From the NCBI GenBank assembly GCA_944326525.1, contig CALVEG010000010.1, forward strand, positions 1 through 58,607: DNA of 58,607 nt, in the 5' to 3' direction. Position 1 is the stretch's first letter, and each line of letters opens with the position of its first letter. Origin of the DNA: Candidatus Gastranaerophilales bacterium (lineage in GTDB: Bacteria > Cyanobacteriota > Vampirovibrionia > Gastranaerophilales > Gastranaerophilaceae). Made by a program: the position numbers and the translations under genes. This document shows, piece by piece, positions 42,946 through 51,739 of the stretch. The notes beneath the pieces were generated by a model. It saw only the letters and a program-made list of their open reading frames with translations. It had not been told where the DNA came from and made no database searches.

Positions 42946-44292
42946 ATGAAAACAGATACTCCAAAAGGACCAAGAAGAAGTCAGTATAATAAAGAAGAAA
43001 GTGCAATACGCCAAGCAAAACTTATTAGAAGAGAAAGTTCTGTATTTTTGCGAACAATTATGGTAATAACAATTATTATAATTGGTCTGGCATTAAGCTT
43101 TTTTGTATTAGCTGATAATCAGGAATTTTTGGAGAAACATCTTGGTAAAGATAATCCGATTACAAAGTTGTTTGTAAATCTTTCAAAGGATAATGATACC
43201 AAGCATAAGGCTGATTTTTCATTTCCGTTTGGCGCAAAGAGAAGAAATATTCTTCTTTTGGGAGTTGACTCAAATGGTGAAGGAACCGATCCTTTTGAGG
43301 GAACAAGAACTGATACGATTATATTGATGAATATTGATCCAAGAACTAAATCGCTAAATGCAATATCAATTCCGCGCGACAGCAAAGTTTATCTCCCAGG
43401 AGATCATGGCGTTCAAAAGATTAATGCAGCGCACGCTATAGGCGGTATTGGTATGACGATTAAAACGATTGAGGATACTCTGGGAGTTAAAATTGATCGT
43501 TATGTTATGGTTCATGATCAGGCTGTTAGAGAAATTGTTGACGCCCTTGGAGGAGTTGATATTTATGTTGAAAAAAATATGCATTATAACGATTATTCAG
43601 GTAAATTGTTTATAAATCTTCAAAAGGGCAATAATCATTTGAACGGAAAAGAGGTTGTCGGATATTTAAGATTTAGACATGATCCTTTGGGTGATATTGG
43701 TAGAACTCAGCGTCAACAATGGTTTTTGAGAGGTTTGATGGAAGCGCTTAAGAAACCTGAAACATTGGCAAAACTTCCGGAAATTATAAACGTAGCTAAG
43801 AAATATATAAAAACAAATATGTCTTTTTATGAGCTTTCTCAGTATGCAGGTTTGGCAAAACATTTAGATATGGATAAAGTTGAAATTGCAATGCTTCCTG
43901 GTGCTCCTAATAAAAAAGGTTATATAAGCTATTGGATTTTAGATCCGGAAAAAACTCAAGAAGTAGTTGATAGACTTATATATAGAGAAAAAGTTAATCC
44001 GTCTGAAATAAATGCTCAGATAAAGGCTGGTATTATGTATTCTGACGGAAATGAAGAAGAAGCAAATCTAATAAAAGACCAATTATCTACATTGGGAATT
44101 GAAGTTGTTTGCACAGGACATGTTAACAAAACTCATACACAGTTTGTTGCTCATTCAAAGCAAGTTACTAATGATTATTTTAATTGGTTGAAAAAGAAAA
44201 CACCTTCAATAATCGGATATCAGTTTATATACGATCCGAATAATAATTATTGTAACGGAACGGACTTTACAGTTGTCATAGCAGGGAAATAA
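42946..44292 (+). CDS. LytR-CpsA-Psr (LCP) family protein
   Basis: A 448-residue protein: a basic cytosolic N-terminus, one transmembrane helix (about 37-58), an LCP domain (about 100-300) and a C-terminal LytR_C-like domain (about 345-445). The LCP domain shows NILLLGVDSNGEG, RTDTIILMN, IPRDSKVYLPG, DALGGVDI, and RFRHDPLGDIGRTQRQQ. LCP proteins transfer undecaprenyl-linked glycans to peptidoglycan or protein. AAGGAT serves as SD. Its target polymer is unknown in this lineage. Confidence 0.93.
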   Translation: MKTDTPKGPRRSQYNKEESAIRQAKLIRRESSVFLRTIMVITIIIIGLALSFFVLADNQEFLEKHLGKDNPITKLFVNLSKDNDTKHKADFSFPFGAKRRNILLLGVDSNGEGTDPFEGTRTDTIILMNIDPRTKSLNAISIPRDSKVYLPGDHGVQKINAAHAIGGIGMTIKTIEDTLGVKIDRYVMVHDQAVREIVDALGGVDIYVEKNMHYNDYSGKLFINLQKGNNHLNGKEVVGYLRFRHDPLGDIGRTQRQQWFLRGLMEALKKPETLAKLPEIINVAKKYIKTNMSFYELSQYAGLAKHLDMDKVEIAMLPGAPNKKGYISYWILDPEKTQEVVDRLIYREKVNPSEINAQIKAGIMYSDGNEEEANLIKDQLSTLGIEVVCTGHVNKTHTQFVAHSKQVTNDYFNWLKKKTPSIIGYQFIYDPNNNYCNGTDFTVVIAGK

Positions 44293-44327
44293 TTATATAC
44301 TGGTTATATAATAAATTTGGAGGCAGC

Positions 44328-44978
44328 ATGGTCTTAAATGCGATAACAAACAGAAAAAGTGTGCGGGTATATAATGATAGATTAGTGACTGATGAAGATA
44401 TAAAGTCTATTCTGAATTGTGGAATTATGGCTCCAAGTTGGGTGAATGTTCAGCCGTGGCAGTTTGTTGTTGTTAGAAATCAGGAACATAAAGATATTTT
44501 ATCTCAAGCTGCAGGCGGTCAAAAACAAGTCAGCAGTGCTTCTGCCGTAATATGCTGTATTGCTGATATGTCAGCCTGGGACGCTGATAAATTTGCCAAA
44601 ATAATGGAAAAGCAGGGTAGAAATTCTCAGACAATAGATTATATTCTTTCAAGCACAATGCTTAATCCTTCTCTTTTGGGTGAGTATGAAACTTTACTCA
44701 GAACAGTCGAACAAATGTCTTATGCAATAGGTTATATGACCTTAAGGGCTGAAGAATTAGGTATCGGATGCTGTATTGTCGGTGCTGTTTCAAACGAGTT
44801 AACGACAAAAGATAAAAACACTTTTGTTTCAATAAAAGAAATGCTTGGTTTAAATGAAAAGCAGGTTTTACTTTCTATGTTGACTTTGGGTTATGAAAAA
44901 GAATTTATGCCTGTTAAAAAAAGCAGAAAAGATTTTGATGAAGTTGTATCATTGGAAAAACTGGGTAGTAAGTTTTAA
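44328..44978 (+). CDS. nitroreductase-family FMN oxidoreductase
   Basis: A 216-residue flavoprotein of the nitroreductase superfamily. The N-terminus AITNRKSVRVYND and MAPSWVNVQPWQFVVV mark the FMN site. A C-terminal LGIGCCIVGAVS and MLTLGYE complete the fold. It likely reduces nitro compounds or quinones with NAD(P)H. SD TTTGGAGGCAGC before ATG. It lies between the LCP and lemA genes, and probably shares a promoter with lemA (14 bp between). Confidence 0.9.
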   Translation: MVLNAITNRKSVRVYNDRLVTDEDIKSILNCGIMAPSWVNVQPWQFVVVRNQEHKDILSQAAGGQKQVSSASAVICCIADMSAWDADKFAKIMEKQGRNSQTIDYILSSTMLNPSLLGEYETLLRTVEQMSYAIGYMTLRAEELGIGCCIVGAVSNELTTKDKNTFVSIKEMLGLNEKQVLLSMLTLGYEKEFMPVKKSRKDFDEVVSLEKLGSKF

Positions 44979-45001
44979 TAAGTAAGAAAGAGGTGGAATT
45001 T

Positions 45002-45631
45002 ATGAATAATGTAGTGGGCGGAAAACAATTCGCAGAAAATGCAATAGGAGGTGGAATGTCTACATCAACAATTTTATTAATTGTGTTGGGCGTTTTGATT
45101 TTGTTAGTAATTATTATGTACAACTCTTTGGTACAAAAACGAAACAAAGTTAAAGAAGCGTTTGCAAGTATTGACGTACAATTGAAAAAACGTTATGACT
45201 TGATTCCTAACATATTAACAATTGCTAACAAATTTATGGAGCATGAAAGAGGTTTGTTAGAAAATATTACAGCCTTAAGAGCTCAAGCAATTAAACTTGA
45301 TTCAAGTTTTGCAAATATTGAAAACAAGTTGAAACTTGACGGAGAAATTCAACGTAGTATGGGACAATTGATGGTAAATATGGAAAATTACCCTCAATTA
45401 AAATCAGATCAGACAATGATTCAGTCAATGCAAACATATAATGAAGTTGAAGAACATATTGCTGCAGCAAGAAGATTTTACAACTCAGCTGTTCTTGATT
45501 TGAACAATGCAACAGAACTTTTCCCAAGTTCAATAATTGCATCAATGTTCGGATTCAAGCAGGCAACATTCTTCAAAGTTGAGGATGAAAAAGAACGTCA
45601 AAGAATTGATGCTCAAGCTTATTTTAAATAG
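45002..45631 (+). CDS. LemA family membrane protein
   Basis: A 209-residue protein. A single transmembrane helix (residues 21-40 here, STILLIVLGVLILLVIIMY) is followed by a helical domain with the LemA signature NKVKEAFASIDVQLKKRYDLIPN. LemA proteins are bacterial membrane proteins of unknown function, often near TPM or metallopeptidase genes. I prefer ATG 45002, six bases after GAGGTG; ATG 45056, next to the helix, has an AGGAGG only three bases away. Terminated by a strong hairpin at 45638. Confidence 0.92.
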   Translation: MNNVVGGKQFAENAIGGGMSTSTILLIVLGVLILLVIIMYNSLVQKRNKVKEAFASIDVQLKKRYDLIPNILTIANKFMEHERGLLENITALRAQAIKLDSSFANIENKLKLDGEIQRSMGQLMVNMENYPQLKSDQTMIQSMQTYNEVEEHIAAARRFYNSAVLDLNNATELFPSSIIASMFGFKQATFFKVEDEKERQRIDAQAYFK

Positions 45632-45637
45632 TAAATC

Positions 45638-45669
45638 AAAAGAGCCGCTTGTAAATGAGCGGCTCTTTT
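45638..45669 (+). terminator. terminator after lemA
   Basis: AAAAGAGCCGCT, 8-nt loop, AGCGGCTCTTTT: a perfect 12-bp stem with a T tail, seven bases after the lemA stop. Confidence 0.93.
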
Positions 45670-45698
45670 ATTATGATTAAAATAAAATTAATTTATTA

Positions 45699-45772
45699 GT
45701 GCCTGTAGCTCAGTTGGATAGAGCGTTTCCCTCCGAAGGAAAAGGCCGTGCGTTCGAATCGCATCAGGCATA
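45699..45772 (+). tRNA. tRNA-Arg (anticodon CCG)
   Basis: The acceptor stem GTGCCTG pairs with CAGGCAT (first pair G-U). The D arm is TAGCTCAGTTGG, the anticodon loop CTCCGAA gives anticodon CCG, and the T loop is TTCGAAT. The discriminator is A, with no encoded CCA. Confidence 0.93.
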
Positions 45773-45774
45773 AT

Positions 45775-45806
45775 AAAATTCCTCTTATTGTAAGGGGAAT
45801 TTTTTA
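45775..45806. terminator. terminator between tRNA-Arg and amrS
   Basis: AAAATTCCTCTTA, TTG loop, TAAGGGGAATTTT plus further T forms a 13-bp stem with one G-T pair. It follows the tRNA and lies just beyond the convergent amrS stop, so it can serve both. Confidence 0.85.
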
Positions 45807-45816
45807 ATCTCTTTTT

Positions 45817-46818
45817 TTAATATCTGCCGTCGCATTTTGTTCCGCAAAATTTGCAAGTGCCGTTTTCATCAAGATTGTATGCTATAAGTTCATAGCCATT
45901 TCTTAAAATTACTGGTTTGTGGCAAGCTTTGCAATAGGTGCTTGAGGTTTCTGTGTTTGTTATATTCCCTGTGTAAATGTAGTTTAAGCCGGAATCTTTT
46001 GCGATAGAATAGGCTTTTAACAATGTTGAAAAATCGGTTTGTTTTCTGTTGGAAAATTTATAGCGGGGAAAAAATGCGCTGAAATGTAAAGGAACACAAT
46101 CGCCTAAATTGTTTAAAATCCAGTCGCATTCTTCCTTTATCATATCATCAGAGTCATTTTCGCCTTCTATTAGCATTGTTGTTAATTCAACCCAGCAGTC
46201 TGTTTCATTAGAAACATATTTTATTGTGTCGAGGACAGGTTTAATATGAGCAAGGCAGTTCTTCTTGTAAAATTCTTCGCTAAATCCTTTTAAATCAATG
46301 TTTGCCGCGTCCATGTATTTGAAAAATTCTTTAGCAGGTTCTGGATTTATGTAGCCTGATGTTACGGCGACTGTTTTTATCCCTTCTGCTTTGCAAAGTT
46401 TTGCTGTGTCAATCGCGTATTCAAAAAATATTATCGGGTCATTGTATGTAAATGCAACACTTTTACAATTGTATTTTAGAGCTATTTGAACAATTTCTTC
46501 GGGGGATGTTTTATTTAAGGTCTTGCAATCTGATTTATTCTTTGTGGTCTGCCAATTCTGGCAAAATAAACACCCCATATTGCAGCCTAAAGTTCCAAAA
46601 GATAAAATCGGGGTTTGCGGGTAAAATTGATAAAGCGGCTTTTTTTCAATAGGGTCAATTGCAAGACCTGTATTGTAGCCGTATGAAGTTAACTCAATTT
46701 TGCCGTTAATATTTTTTCTAACATGGCAAAATCCTTCTTGTCCTTCGGATAAGATACATTTGCGAGGACAAATTTGGCATTGAATTTTCTCAACCTTTAG
46801 ATTGTTTTGAAATTTCAT
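45817..46818 (-). CDS. amrS: AmmeMemoRadiSam system radical SAM enzyme
   Basis: A 333-residue radical SAM enzyme. The iron-sulfur motif CxxxCxxC is C79, C83, C86 in LGCNMGCLFCQNW. An N-terminal Cys pair (CQICPRKCILSEGQEGFC) and a C-terminal zinc-ribbon-like pair (CKACHKPV and CKFCGTKC) are present. It belongs to the widely conserved but poorly understood trio of radical SAM, Memo and AMMECR1 proteins. I start at ATG 46818, seven bases after a TATAAT box and with no SD. The divergent neighbour encodes the other two parts. Confidence 0.93.
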   Translation of the reverse strand: MKFQNNLKVEKIQCQICPRKCILSEGQEGFCHVRKNINGKIELTSYGYNTGLAIDPIEKKPLYQFYPQTPILSFGTLGCNMGCLFCQNWQTTKNKSDCKTLNKTSPEEIVQIALKYNCKSVAFTYNDPIIFFEYAIDTAKLCKAEGIKTVAVTSGYINPEPAKEFFKYMDAANIDLKGFSEEFYKKNCLAHIKPVLDTIKYVSNETDCWVELTTMLIEGENDSDDMIKEECDWILNNLGDCVPLHFSAFFPRYKFSNRKQTDFSTLLKAYSIAKDSGLNYIYTGNITNTETSSTYCKACHKPVILRNGYELIAYNLDENGTCKFCGTKCDGRY

Positions 46819-46823
46819 ATGTT

Positions 46824-46835
46824 GTATTATAATAC
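46824..46835. promoter_or_regulatory. 12-bp palindromic divergent -10 element (amrS and amrBA)
   Basis: GTATTATAATAC is a perfect palindrome holding two overlapping TATAAT boxes: 46828-46833 for the plus gene and 46826-46831 (ATTATA) for the minus gene. They end six and seven bases before ATG 46840 and ATG 46818. Only 21 bp separate the two start codons, so each -35 region must lie in the other gene. Confidence 0.8.
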
Positions 46836-46839
46836 TTTT

Positions 46840-48177
46840 ATGGAAAAAATTAAACAATCTTCTGTCGCAGGAACTTTCTATCCTGCTGATGTAAATGAAT
46901 TAAGAAAACAAATTGATAGTTTTAAAGAAAATAACAAAAATACTTATGAAGTTCCAGCAAGAGCCGTAATTGTTCCTCATGCAGGACTCATTTTTTCGGG
47001 AAGACTGGCGTATGAAGGAATAAGTCAGCTGGATAAAAATATAAAAAATATTTTTATAATAGCTCCTGCGCACAGGGTAGGTTTTTCGGGGCTTGGATTA
47101 AGCAGTTTTGATTTCTGGGAAACTCCGCTTGGTAAAATCGAAATTAATACTGAAATTACAAAGGAATTAAAGGAAAGATTTGGAGCTGATTATCAGGATG
47201 ATGCAATTGCACCTGAGCATGCTATTGAAATAGAAGTTCCTATTATTCAGTCTGTTTTTGACAATGTAAACATAGTTCCGATTTTAGTCGGAAATGCTAC
47301 TCCTGATAAGATTGAAGAAATTATTTCTTATTATTATCAAAATCCTGAAAACGGATTTATTGTTTCTTCAGATTTAAGTCATTATCTGAAACATGAAGAT
47401 GCAGTTAAAATAGATACTTTTACTGCTCAATTAATAGAAAACGGAATTTGCGAAAATTTCACTCCAAATAATGCTTGCGGAGTAGTTGGCATTTTAGGAT
47501 TAATTAAATTCGCAAATAAAAACAAGTTTTCTTTAATAAGAATTGATACGACAAATTCTTATTCTGTAACTGGTGACACTTCAAAAGTAGTCGGTTATGG
47601 AACGTGGTTTTTGTTTGAAGGCGAGAAAAATACTTTTTTGAAAGAATATTATTCTGATTTTATTCTTGATTTGTGCAGAAGAAGCTTAAATGCTCAATTT
47701 GATTCAGGCAGATTAGAGGTTAAATTTCCGAAAGTATTTGCTGAAGGCGGGGCTTGTTTTGTAACTTTAGAAAAAAATAATCAACTTAGGGGCTGCATTG
47801 GTTCTATTATTCCTCATAGATCTCTTATAGAGGATATTGTTATAAATGCTCAACATGCTGCGTTTAAGGATTATAGGTTTAATCCTGTTACGAAAGAGGA
47901 AATTCCTGAACTTCAAATAGCCGTTTCACTTCTTTCCATTCCTCAAAAAATCTCATTTAAGGATGAGGAAGATTTGATGGAGCAAATTCGCCCATTTAAA
48001 GATGGTATTATAATAAGGGATGGAAATCATCAATCGGTTTATTTGCCGTCTGTTTGGGAGCAGCTTCCTGATAAAAAAGATTTCTTGCGTTCATTAAAAG
48101 TTAAAGCAGGGCTGTCAGCTGATTACTTTTCAAATACCTTTGAAGCATACAGGTTTGAGACGGTTTATATAAAATAA
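46840..48177 (+). CDS. fused Memo (AmrB) and AMMECR1 (AmrA) protein
   Basis: A 445-residue two-domain protein. Residues 1-265 are a MEMO/AmrB domain with metal-site motifs VPHAGLIFSGR, APAHRVGFSG, APEHAIEIEVP and VSSDLSHYL. Residues 270-445 are an AMMECR1/AmrA domain with the signature LRGCIGSIIPHRSLIEDI and FKDYRFNPVT. Fusions of these two families occur elsewhere, always tied to the radical SAM partner encoded divergently here. The start is ATG 46840, six bases after TATAAT and without an SD; the longer reading begins inside the promoter. Biological reaction unknown. Confidence 0.93.
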   Translation: MEKIKQSSVAGTFYPADVNELRKQIDSFKENNKNTYEVPARAVIVPHAGLIFSGRLAYEGISQLDKNIKNIFIIAPAHRVGFSGLGLSSFDFWETPLGKIEINTEITKELKERFGADYQDDAIAPEHAIEIEVPIIQSVFDNVNIVPILVGNATPDKIEEIISYYYQNPENGFIVSSDLSHYLKHEDAVKIDTFTAQLIENGICENFTPNNACGVVGILGLIKFANKNKFSLIRIDTTNSYSVTGDTSKVVGYGTWFLFEGEKNTFLKEYYSDFILDLCRRSLNAQFDSGRLEVKFPKVFAEGGACFVTLEKNNQLRGCIGSIIPHRSLIEDIVINAQHAAFKDYRFNPVTKEEIPELQIAVSLLSIPQKISFKDEEDLMEQIRPFKDGIIIRDGNHQSVYLPSVWEQLPDKKDFLRSLKVKAGLSADYFSNTFEAYRFETVYIK

Positions 48178-48184
48178 CAGGTTT

Positions 48185-51100
48185 TTAACCCTTAAAAACA
48201 AGTTGTCCTGTGTTAGGATCAACAGTCCAGTTGTCGGAAAGTTTGTATACTAAGAATTTTCCGTGTTCGCCCTTGCCGGAGTCACCTTTATTGTTATTGT
48301 AGTTACTCCATTGCAGGTTGTCTGTTGCGTCAGCATAACCTTGTCCGTTACCGTTTGTAATGGCAATGTGTCCTGCTTGATCACCGTAACCTTCTCCGGG
48401 AATATAAACCACAACATATCCTGCCGGAAGATTTGATATATCAGAAGCATTAATTTCGCGTGCTGTGCCGTTTCCTAATGATACGTATTCAACTGGTGTA
48501 AACATTTCAGGATGTGCTTTAAACCAGTTTTGTATGTATTTTGGTGTATTTCCATATTTTGTCATATCGCTAATGTCGATACCTGCTTTTTGGAAGGCTT
48601 GTTTTACACCGTTTAAACAACGACCGCTGCTTGTATTATTCGGGTTCTCCATAGCAATTTCATAACCTGCATTTGCAAGTGCTCTGGCTTCATCAGATAT
48701 TTGTCCGTTACTTGTATTTGTATTTACTGGAAGCGGTTTTTCGTGTCGGAAACCTCTTCTTGATCCATTTGCATTTACAAAGTCCATGTCTCCGCGTGTT
48801 GTGCTTGTTTCTCGTAAGACTTTCGGATTGTTGTCAGAAGCATTATATACGGCACTATGATTATTTAAATATTCCTGTCTGAATTTATCTTCGGCTTTTC
48901 CTACAGTTTCAGAATATTTGCTTCTTAATATTGAGGCTTCTTGTGCATTTATGCCGTCGGAGGTGTTTATATTAGGATTTGAATTTACCTGTGTCTTAAG
49001 TTCTTTAAGATGTGTTAGTAAAAGTTTTATATCTGAATTTGTTAATGAGTCTATTTCTTCTTTGGCCAGCCCAAAGTCAAAACTTAATTCGCCGTTTTGA
49101 AGTGCTGTAACAAGTTGATTTCTGAGGTTTGCATCAATATTTTTTTCTTTTAATGTTTGGTTAAGAGTTTTTATTTCAGCAGCGGTATTAAGGTGTTTTG
49201 CTTTGTCTGTATACATCGCAGGTAAAAATACAATTGAACCCATTTCGCCATTATTTGTCATGTTTTCAAATGTTCTGGATTGTTCGCTTTTTGTTTCTGC
49301 TGCTGCTCTTGCTTCCTCGGTTTCTACAAGTTTGTATTTTTGTGTGTACTCATTTACAACCCTTGTATATTCCCAGCCTTGTGGTTTGAAGGTGCCGTTA
49401 ATAAGAGATGCTGCTTCGCCTCCATTCCATAGTGCACAAAGTGCATCTTGTCTGCTTATTTCATTTGTCCAAGCTTCTGTATTACCTGTTTTTTCTCCAA
49501 TACCTTGTTCATTAATTTGCCAGCCTTTGTATTGAACAATCGTATCTTGCGCTGTTTCTATCCCTTTTTGATATTTGGCAGTGTCAAGACGTTTGTTTAA
49601 ACTAGCTAATAAAACAATTGTTGCTTTTGCTGAAACTTCAGGATCAAGAAGTTGTTCTTCATCTGTAATTTCTAATGCTTCCATATTTCTTTTAATTTCA
49701 GGGTCTTGTGTATGCAGAGAATATTTTAGTTGTGTCATACCATATGACCAATCTTTTACTCCTACAATGTCCATATTTCTTAATACATCTTTTGCGGTTT
49801 GACGCGTAGTCTGTTCTCCAAAATTGGTTTCTTTTCCTGCAATACCTATTGCTGTTTGTGCTAAAACGTTATAGGTATCATTGTCTATACCTAATTGCTC
49901 CATTAGTTCTGCTTTGTTGTTGATAAGTGAATTTGCAAATTTTTTAGCGTTTTCCGGGGCATCTTCAGGCATTTCAAAGTAAATGTCCGCTGCTGTATTT
50001 ATTTTCTCCTTTTCTTCTGTTTTTTCAGGAGTTGAAACTTTTGCAGATTGTATTATTTTGTTTGTTTTAAGTTTGCCTTCCGAATATGTTCCTTCAACTA
50101 CTTTTCCGTCATTATATGTTGTCGTTTGGGTTAGGATGTAGTCTGAGTCTGAGATTCTGTCTTCTCTGTTTTTTAAGCCGGCATTAACGGCTTTTTTCCA
50201 AGAGTTTGGATCTACAAGTCTAAAAGTATCCCATGCGTCTTTAATTCCTTCTTTTGCCGCATCGGTTGAGCTTAAATTTTCTTGCCATGCTTTATCAGCA
50301 AGGACAGTTCTTATCTCTTTTACATCTTTGTAATTAATATTTGTTTGAATAATTTCATAGTGACCGGTTTCTTTATTGTATTCAACTCTTGCATTACCTC
50401 CGCTTTCTTTTTGCATGTTTTCTGCTATTTTTTGAAATTTTTCAGGAGCGGGTTGGGCAATTACTTTTGTTTTTTTACCTCCGGTGTAGGTAGTTTCGTT
50501 TATTTGTCCATTATTATATTTTTGAGTGTAAGTCTGTAAATTACCAGCAGAGTCGTATTTCATTTCAATTAAGCCAATTTTATGTTGGTTCATGTATTTG
50601 CCGGAAGTTACTTTTATTGTGTACCCATTTTGGGCATTGCCTATGATTTCGTATGAATCTCCGCTTTGTTTAAGTGAATTTATACGATCTTGAATTGATT
50701 TTGGCAGATTGCCTTCCGATACAGAAGAATTTTGATTTCTGCCATTTGGTGCTGATTCTGTTGTTGATGCTTTTGTTTCGCTTTTTTTAGCTTCCTCTGC
50801 GGCTATCGCTTTCTTGCCAGCGTCTGTGTTTGCCCAGCGATTGTTTAATTCTGTTTTATCTTCGGTATAACCGCTCATGTTTTTCAGAGCTTCTGTATGA
50901 TCGCCTAATAGCGTAATTTTTTGACCTACTATAAACCAGCCTTTTTGATTCGTTTGTTTTTTTAAGTGTTCAATAAATTCTTTTGCATCTTCACCTGTTA
51001 ATCCGAATTTTTTAGCAATTTTTTCTGGGGTGTCGCCAGGTTGCACTGTATATTCAGTTAAAGCTTGTTGTTTTGCCTCTTTACTTTTTGCTTCCTGTTC

Positions 51101-51568
51101 AGTTTCTGCTAAATTTTCTTCTTGTGAAATATCATTAGTTTCTTGTGTATTTGTATTTGGTGCTATTTGTGAAGTTGTTTGTTGATTAGCTTCTGCTGTT
51201 GTTGGGGGTTGTGCTGCTCCAACTGTAGCTTCTGTTGATCCGTTTGATTTTGGTTGGATGGATGTTATAAATTGATTTATATCTTCAGCATTTTCTGTCC
51301 CGAATTTTTGACTGTTTCCTGAGGCTTTTAATTCGTGATCGCTAATTTTTCCATTCTGATCCGAGTCTATTGAATTTAATAATGAAAATGCATTGTTAAT
51401 TTCTTCCTGACTCAAACGCATATCCTTATTTACGTCAATTTCATAAAAAATTGAGCGCATTTTGCTAATGGTTTCCGAATCAGCTTTCTTTGCTTTTAAC
51501 TCGTTTCTAAATGTTTCCCACGTTATGGTTTTGTTGTTTTGTGAATTCTTAATGTTCTCAAAAGACAT
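48185..51568 (-). CDS. large EF-hand, LysM and peptidoglycan hydrolase protein without signal peptide
   Basis: An 1127-residue protein. Two EF-hand loops start at D45 (DVNKDMRLSQEE) and D68 (DSDQNGKISDHE). A Gln/Thr/Glu-rich linker leads to a LysM domain (173-222, YTVQPGDTPEKIAKKFGL). A repeated beta motif follows (340-500, YNNGQINETTYTGGK and YNDGKVVEGTYSEGK). Next is a lysozyme-like region with catalytic-type E580 in GKETNFG and the motif SYGMTQLK (608-615), and last a CHAP/NlpC-like domain with C984 (GRCLNGVKQAF) and H1067 (DQAGHIAI). It should cut wall glycan and peptide. There is no Sec signal. SD TGGAG before ATG. Confidence 0.8.
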   Translation of the reverse strand: MSFENIKNSQNNKTITWETFRNELKAKKADSETISKMRSIFYEIDVNKDMRLSQEEINNAFSLLNSIDSDQNGKISDHELKASGNSQKFGTENAEDINQFITSIQPKSNGSTEATVGAAQPPTTAEANQQTTSQIAPNTNTQETNDISQEENLAETEQEAKSKEAKQQALTEYTVQPGDTPEKIAKKFGLTGEDAKEFIEHLKKQTNQKGWFIVGQKITLLGDHTEALKNMSGYTEDKTELNNRWANTDAGKKAIAAEEAKKSETKASTTESAPNGRNQNSSVSEGNLPKSIQDRINSLKQSGDSYEIIGNAQNGYTIKVTSGKYMNQHKIGLIEMKYDSAGNLQTYTQKYNNGQINETTYTGGKKTKVIAQPAPEKFQKIAENMQKESGGNARVEYNKETGHYEIIQTNINYKDVKEIRTVLADKAWQENLSSTDAAKEGIKDAWDTFRLVDPNSWKKAVNAGLKNREDRISDSDYILTQTTTYNDGKVVEGTYSEGKLKTNKIIQSAKVSTPEKTEEKEKINTAADIYFEMPEDAPENAKKFANSLINNKAELMEQLGIDNDTYNVLAQTAIGIAGKETNFGEQTTRQTAKDVLRNMDIVGVKDWSYGMTQLKYSLHTQDPEIKRNMEALEITDEEQLLDPEVSAKATIVLLASLNKRLDTAKYQKGIETAQDTIVQYKGWQINEQGIGEKTGNTEAWTNEISRQDALCALWNGGEAASLINGTFKPQGWEYTRVVNEYTQKYKLVETEEARAAAETKSEQSRTFENMTNNGEMGSIVFLPAMYTDKAKHLNTAAEIKTLNQTLKEKNIDANLRNQLVTALQNGELSFDFGLAKEEIDSLTNSDIKLLLTHLKELKTQVNSNPNINTSDGINAQEASILRSKYSETVGKAEDKFRQEYLNNHSAVYNASDNNPKVLRETSTTRGDMDFVNANGSRRGFRHEKPLPVNTNTSNGQISDEARALANAGYEIAMENPNNTSSGRCLNGVKQAFQKAGIDISDMTKYGNTPKYIQNWFKAHPEMFTPVEYVSLGNGTAREINASDISNLPAGYVVVYIPGEGYGDQAGHIAITNGNGQGYADATDNLQWSNYNNNKGDSGKGEHGKFLVYKLSDNWTVDPNTGQLVFKG

Positions 51569-51671
51569 AAAAATACTCCATTGACTTTGTTATCGGTTTT
51601 TAATCAATATATCTTTAAGTTTTTCGACTTATGTTAAAACATTGTTACAATATTTCACGAGCCTTTTGGGT

Positions 51672-51707
51672 AGGATGTTTATATCCTGAAATTTTTTATT
51701 GTATAAT
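51672..51707 (+). promoter_or_regulatory. promoter and possible operator of argS
   Basis: A perfect TATAAT lies at 51702-51707. A short inverted repeat AGGAT (51672-51676) and ATCCT (51683-51687) sits where the -35 region should be and could be an operator. The leader is about 25 nt and carries GGAGAG before the ATG. Confidence 0.5.
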
Positions 51708-51739
51708 TTTTTTATAAGAGAATTTACGGAGAGAAAAAG

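Noticed and set aside
45056-45631. Shorter LemA start at 45056
   Set aside because: The AGGAGG there is only three bases from ATG, while 45002 has normal spacing. It cannot be fully excluded.
49203-49535. Plus-strand 110-residue ORF inside the LysM gene
   Set aside because: A shadow frame: no SD and no recognisable protein features, while the opposite frame has clear domains.
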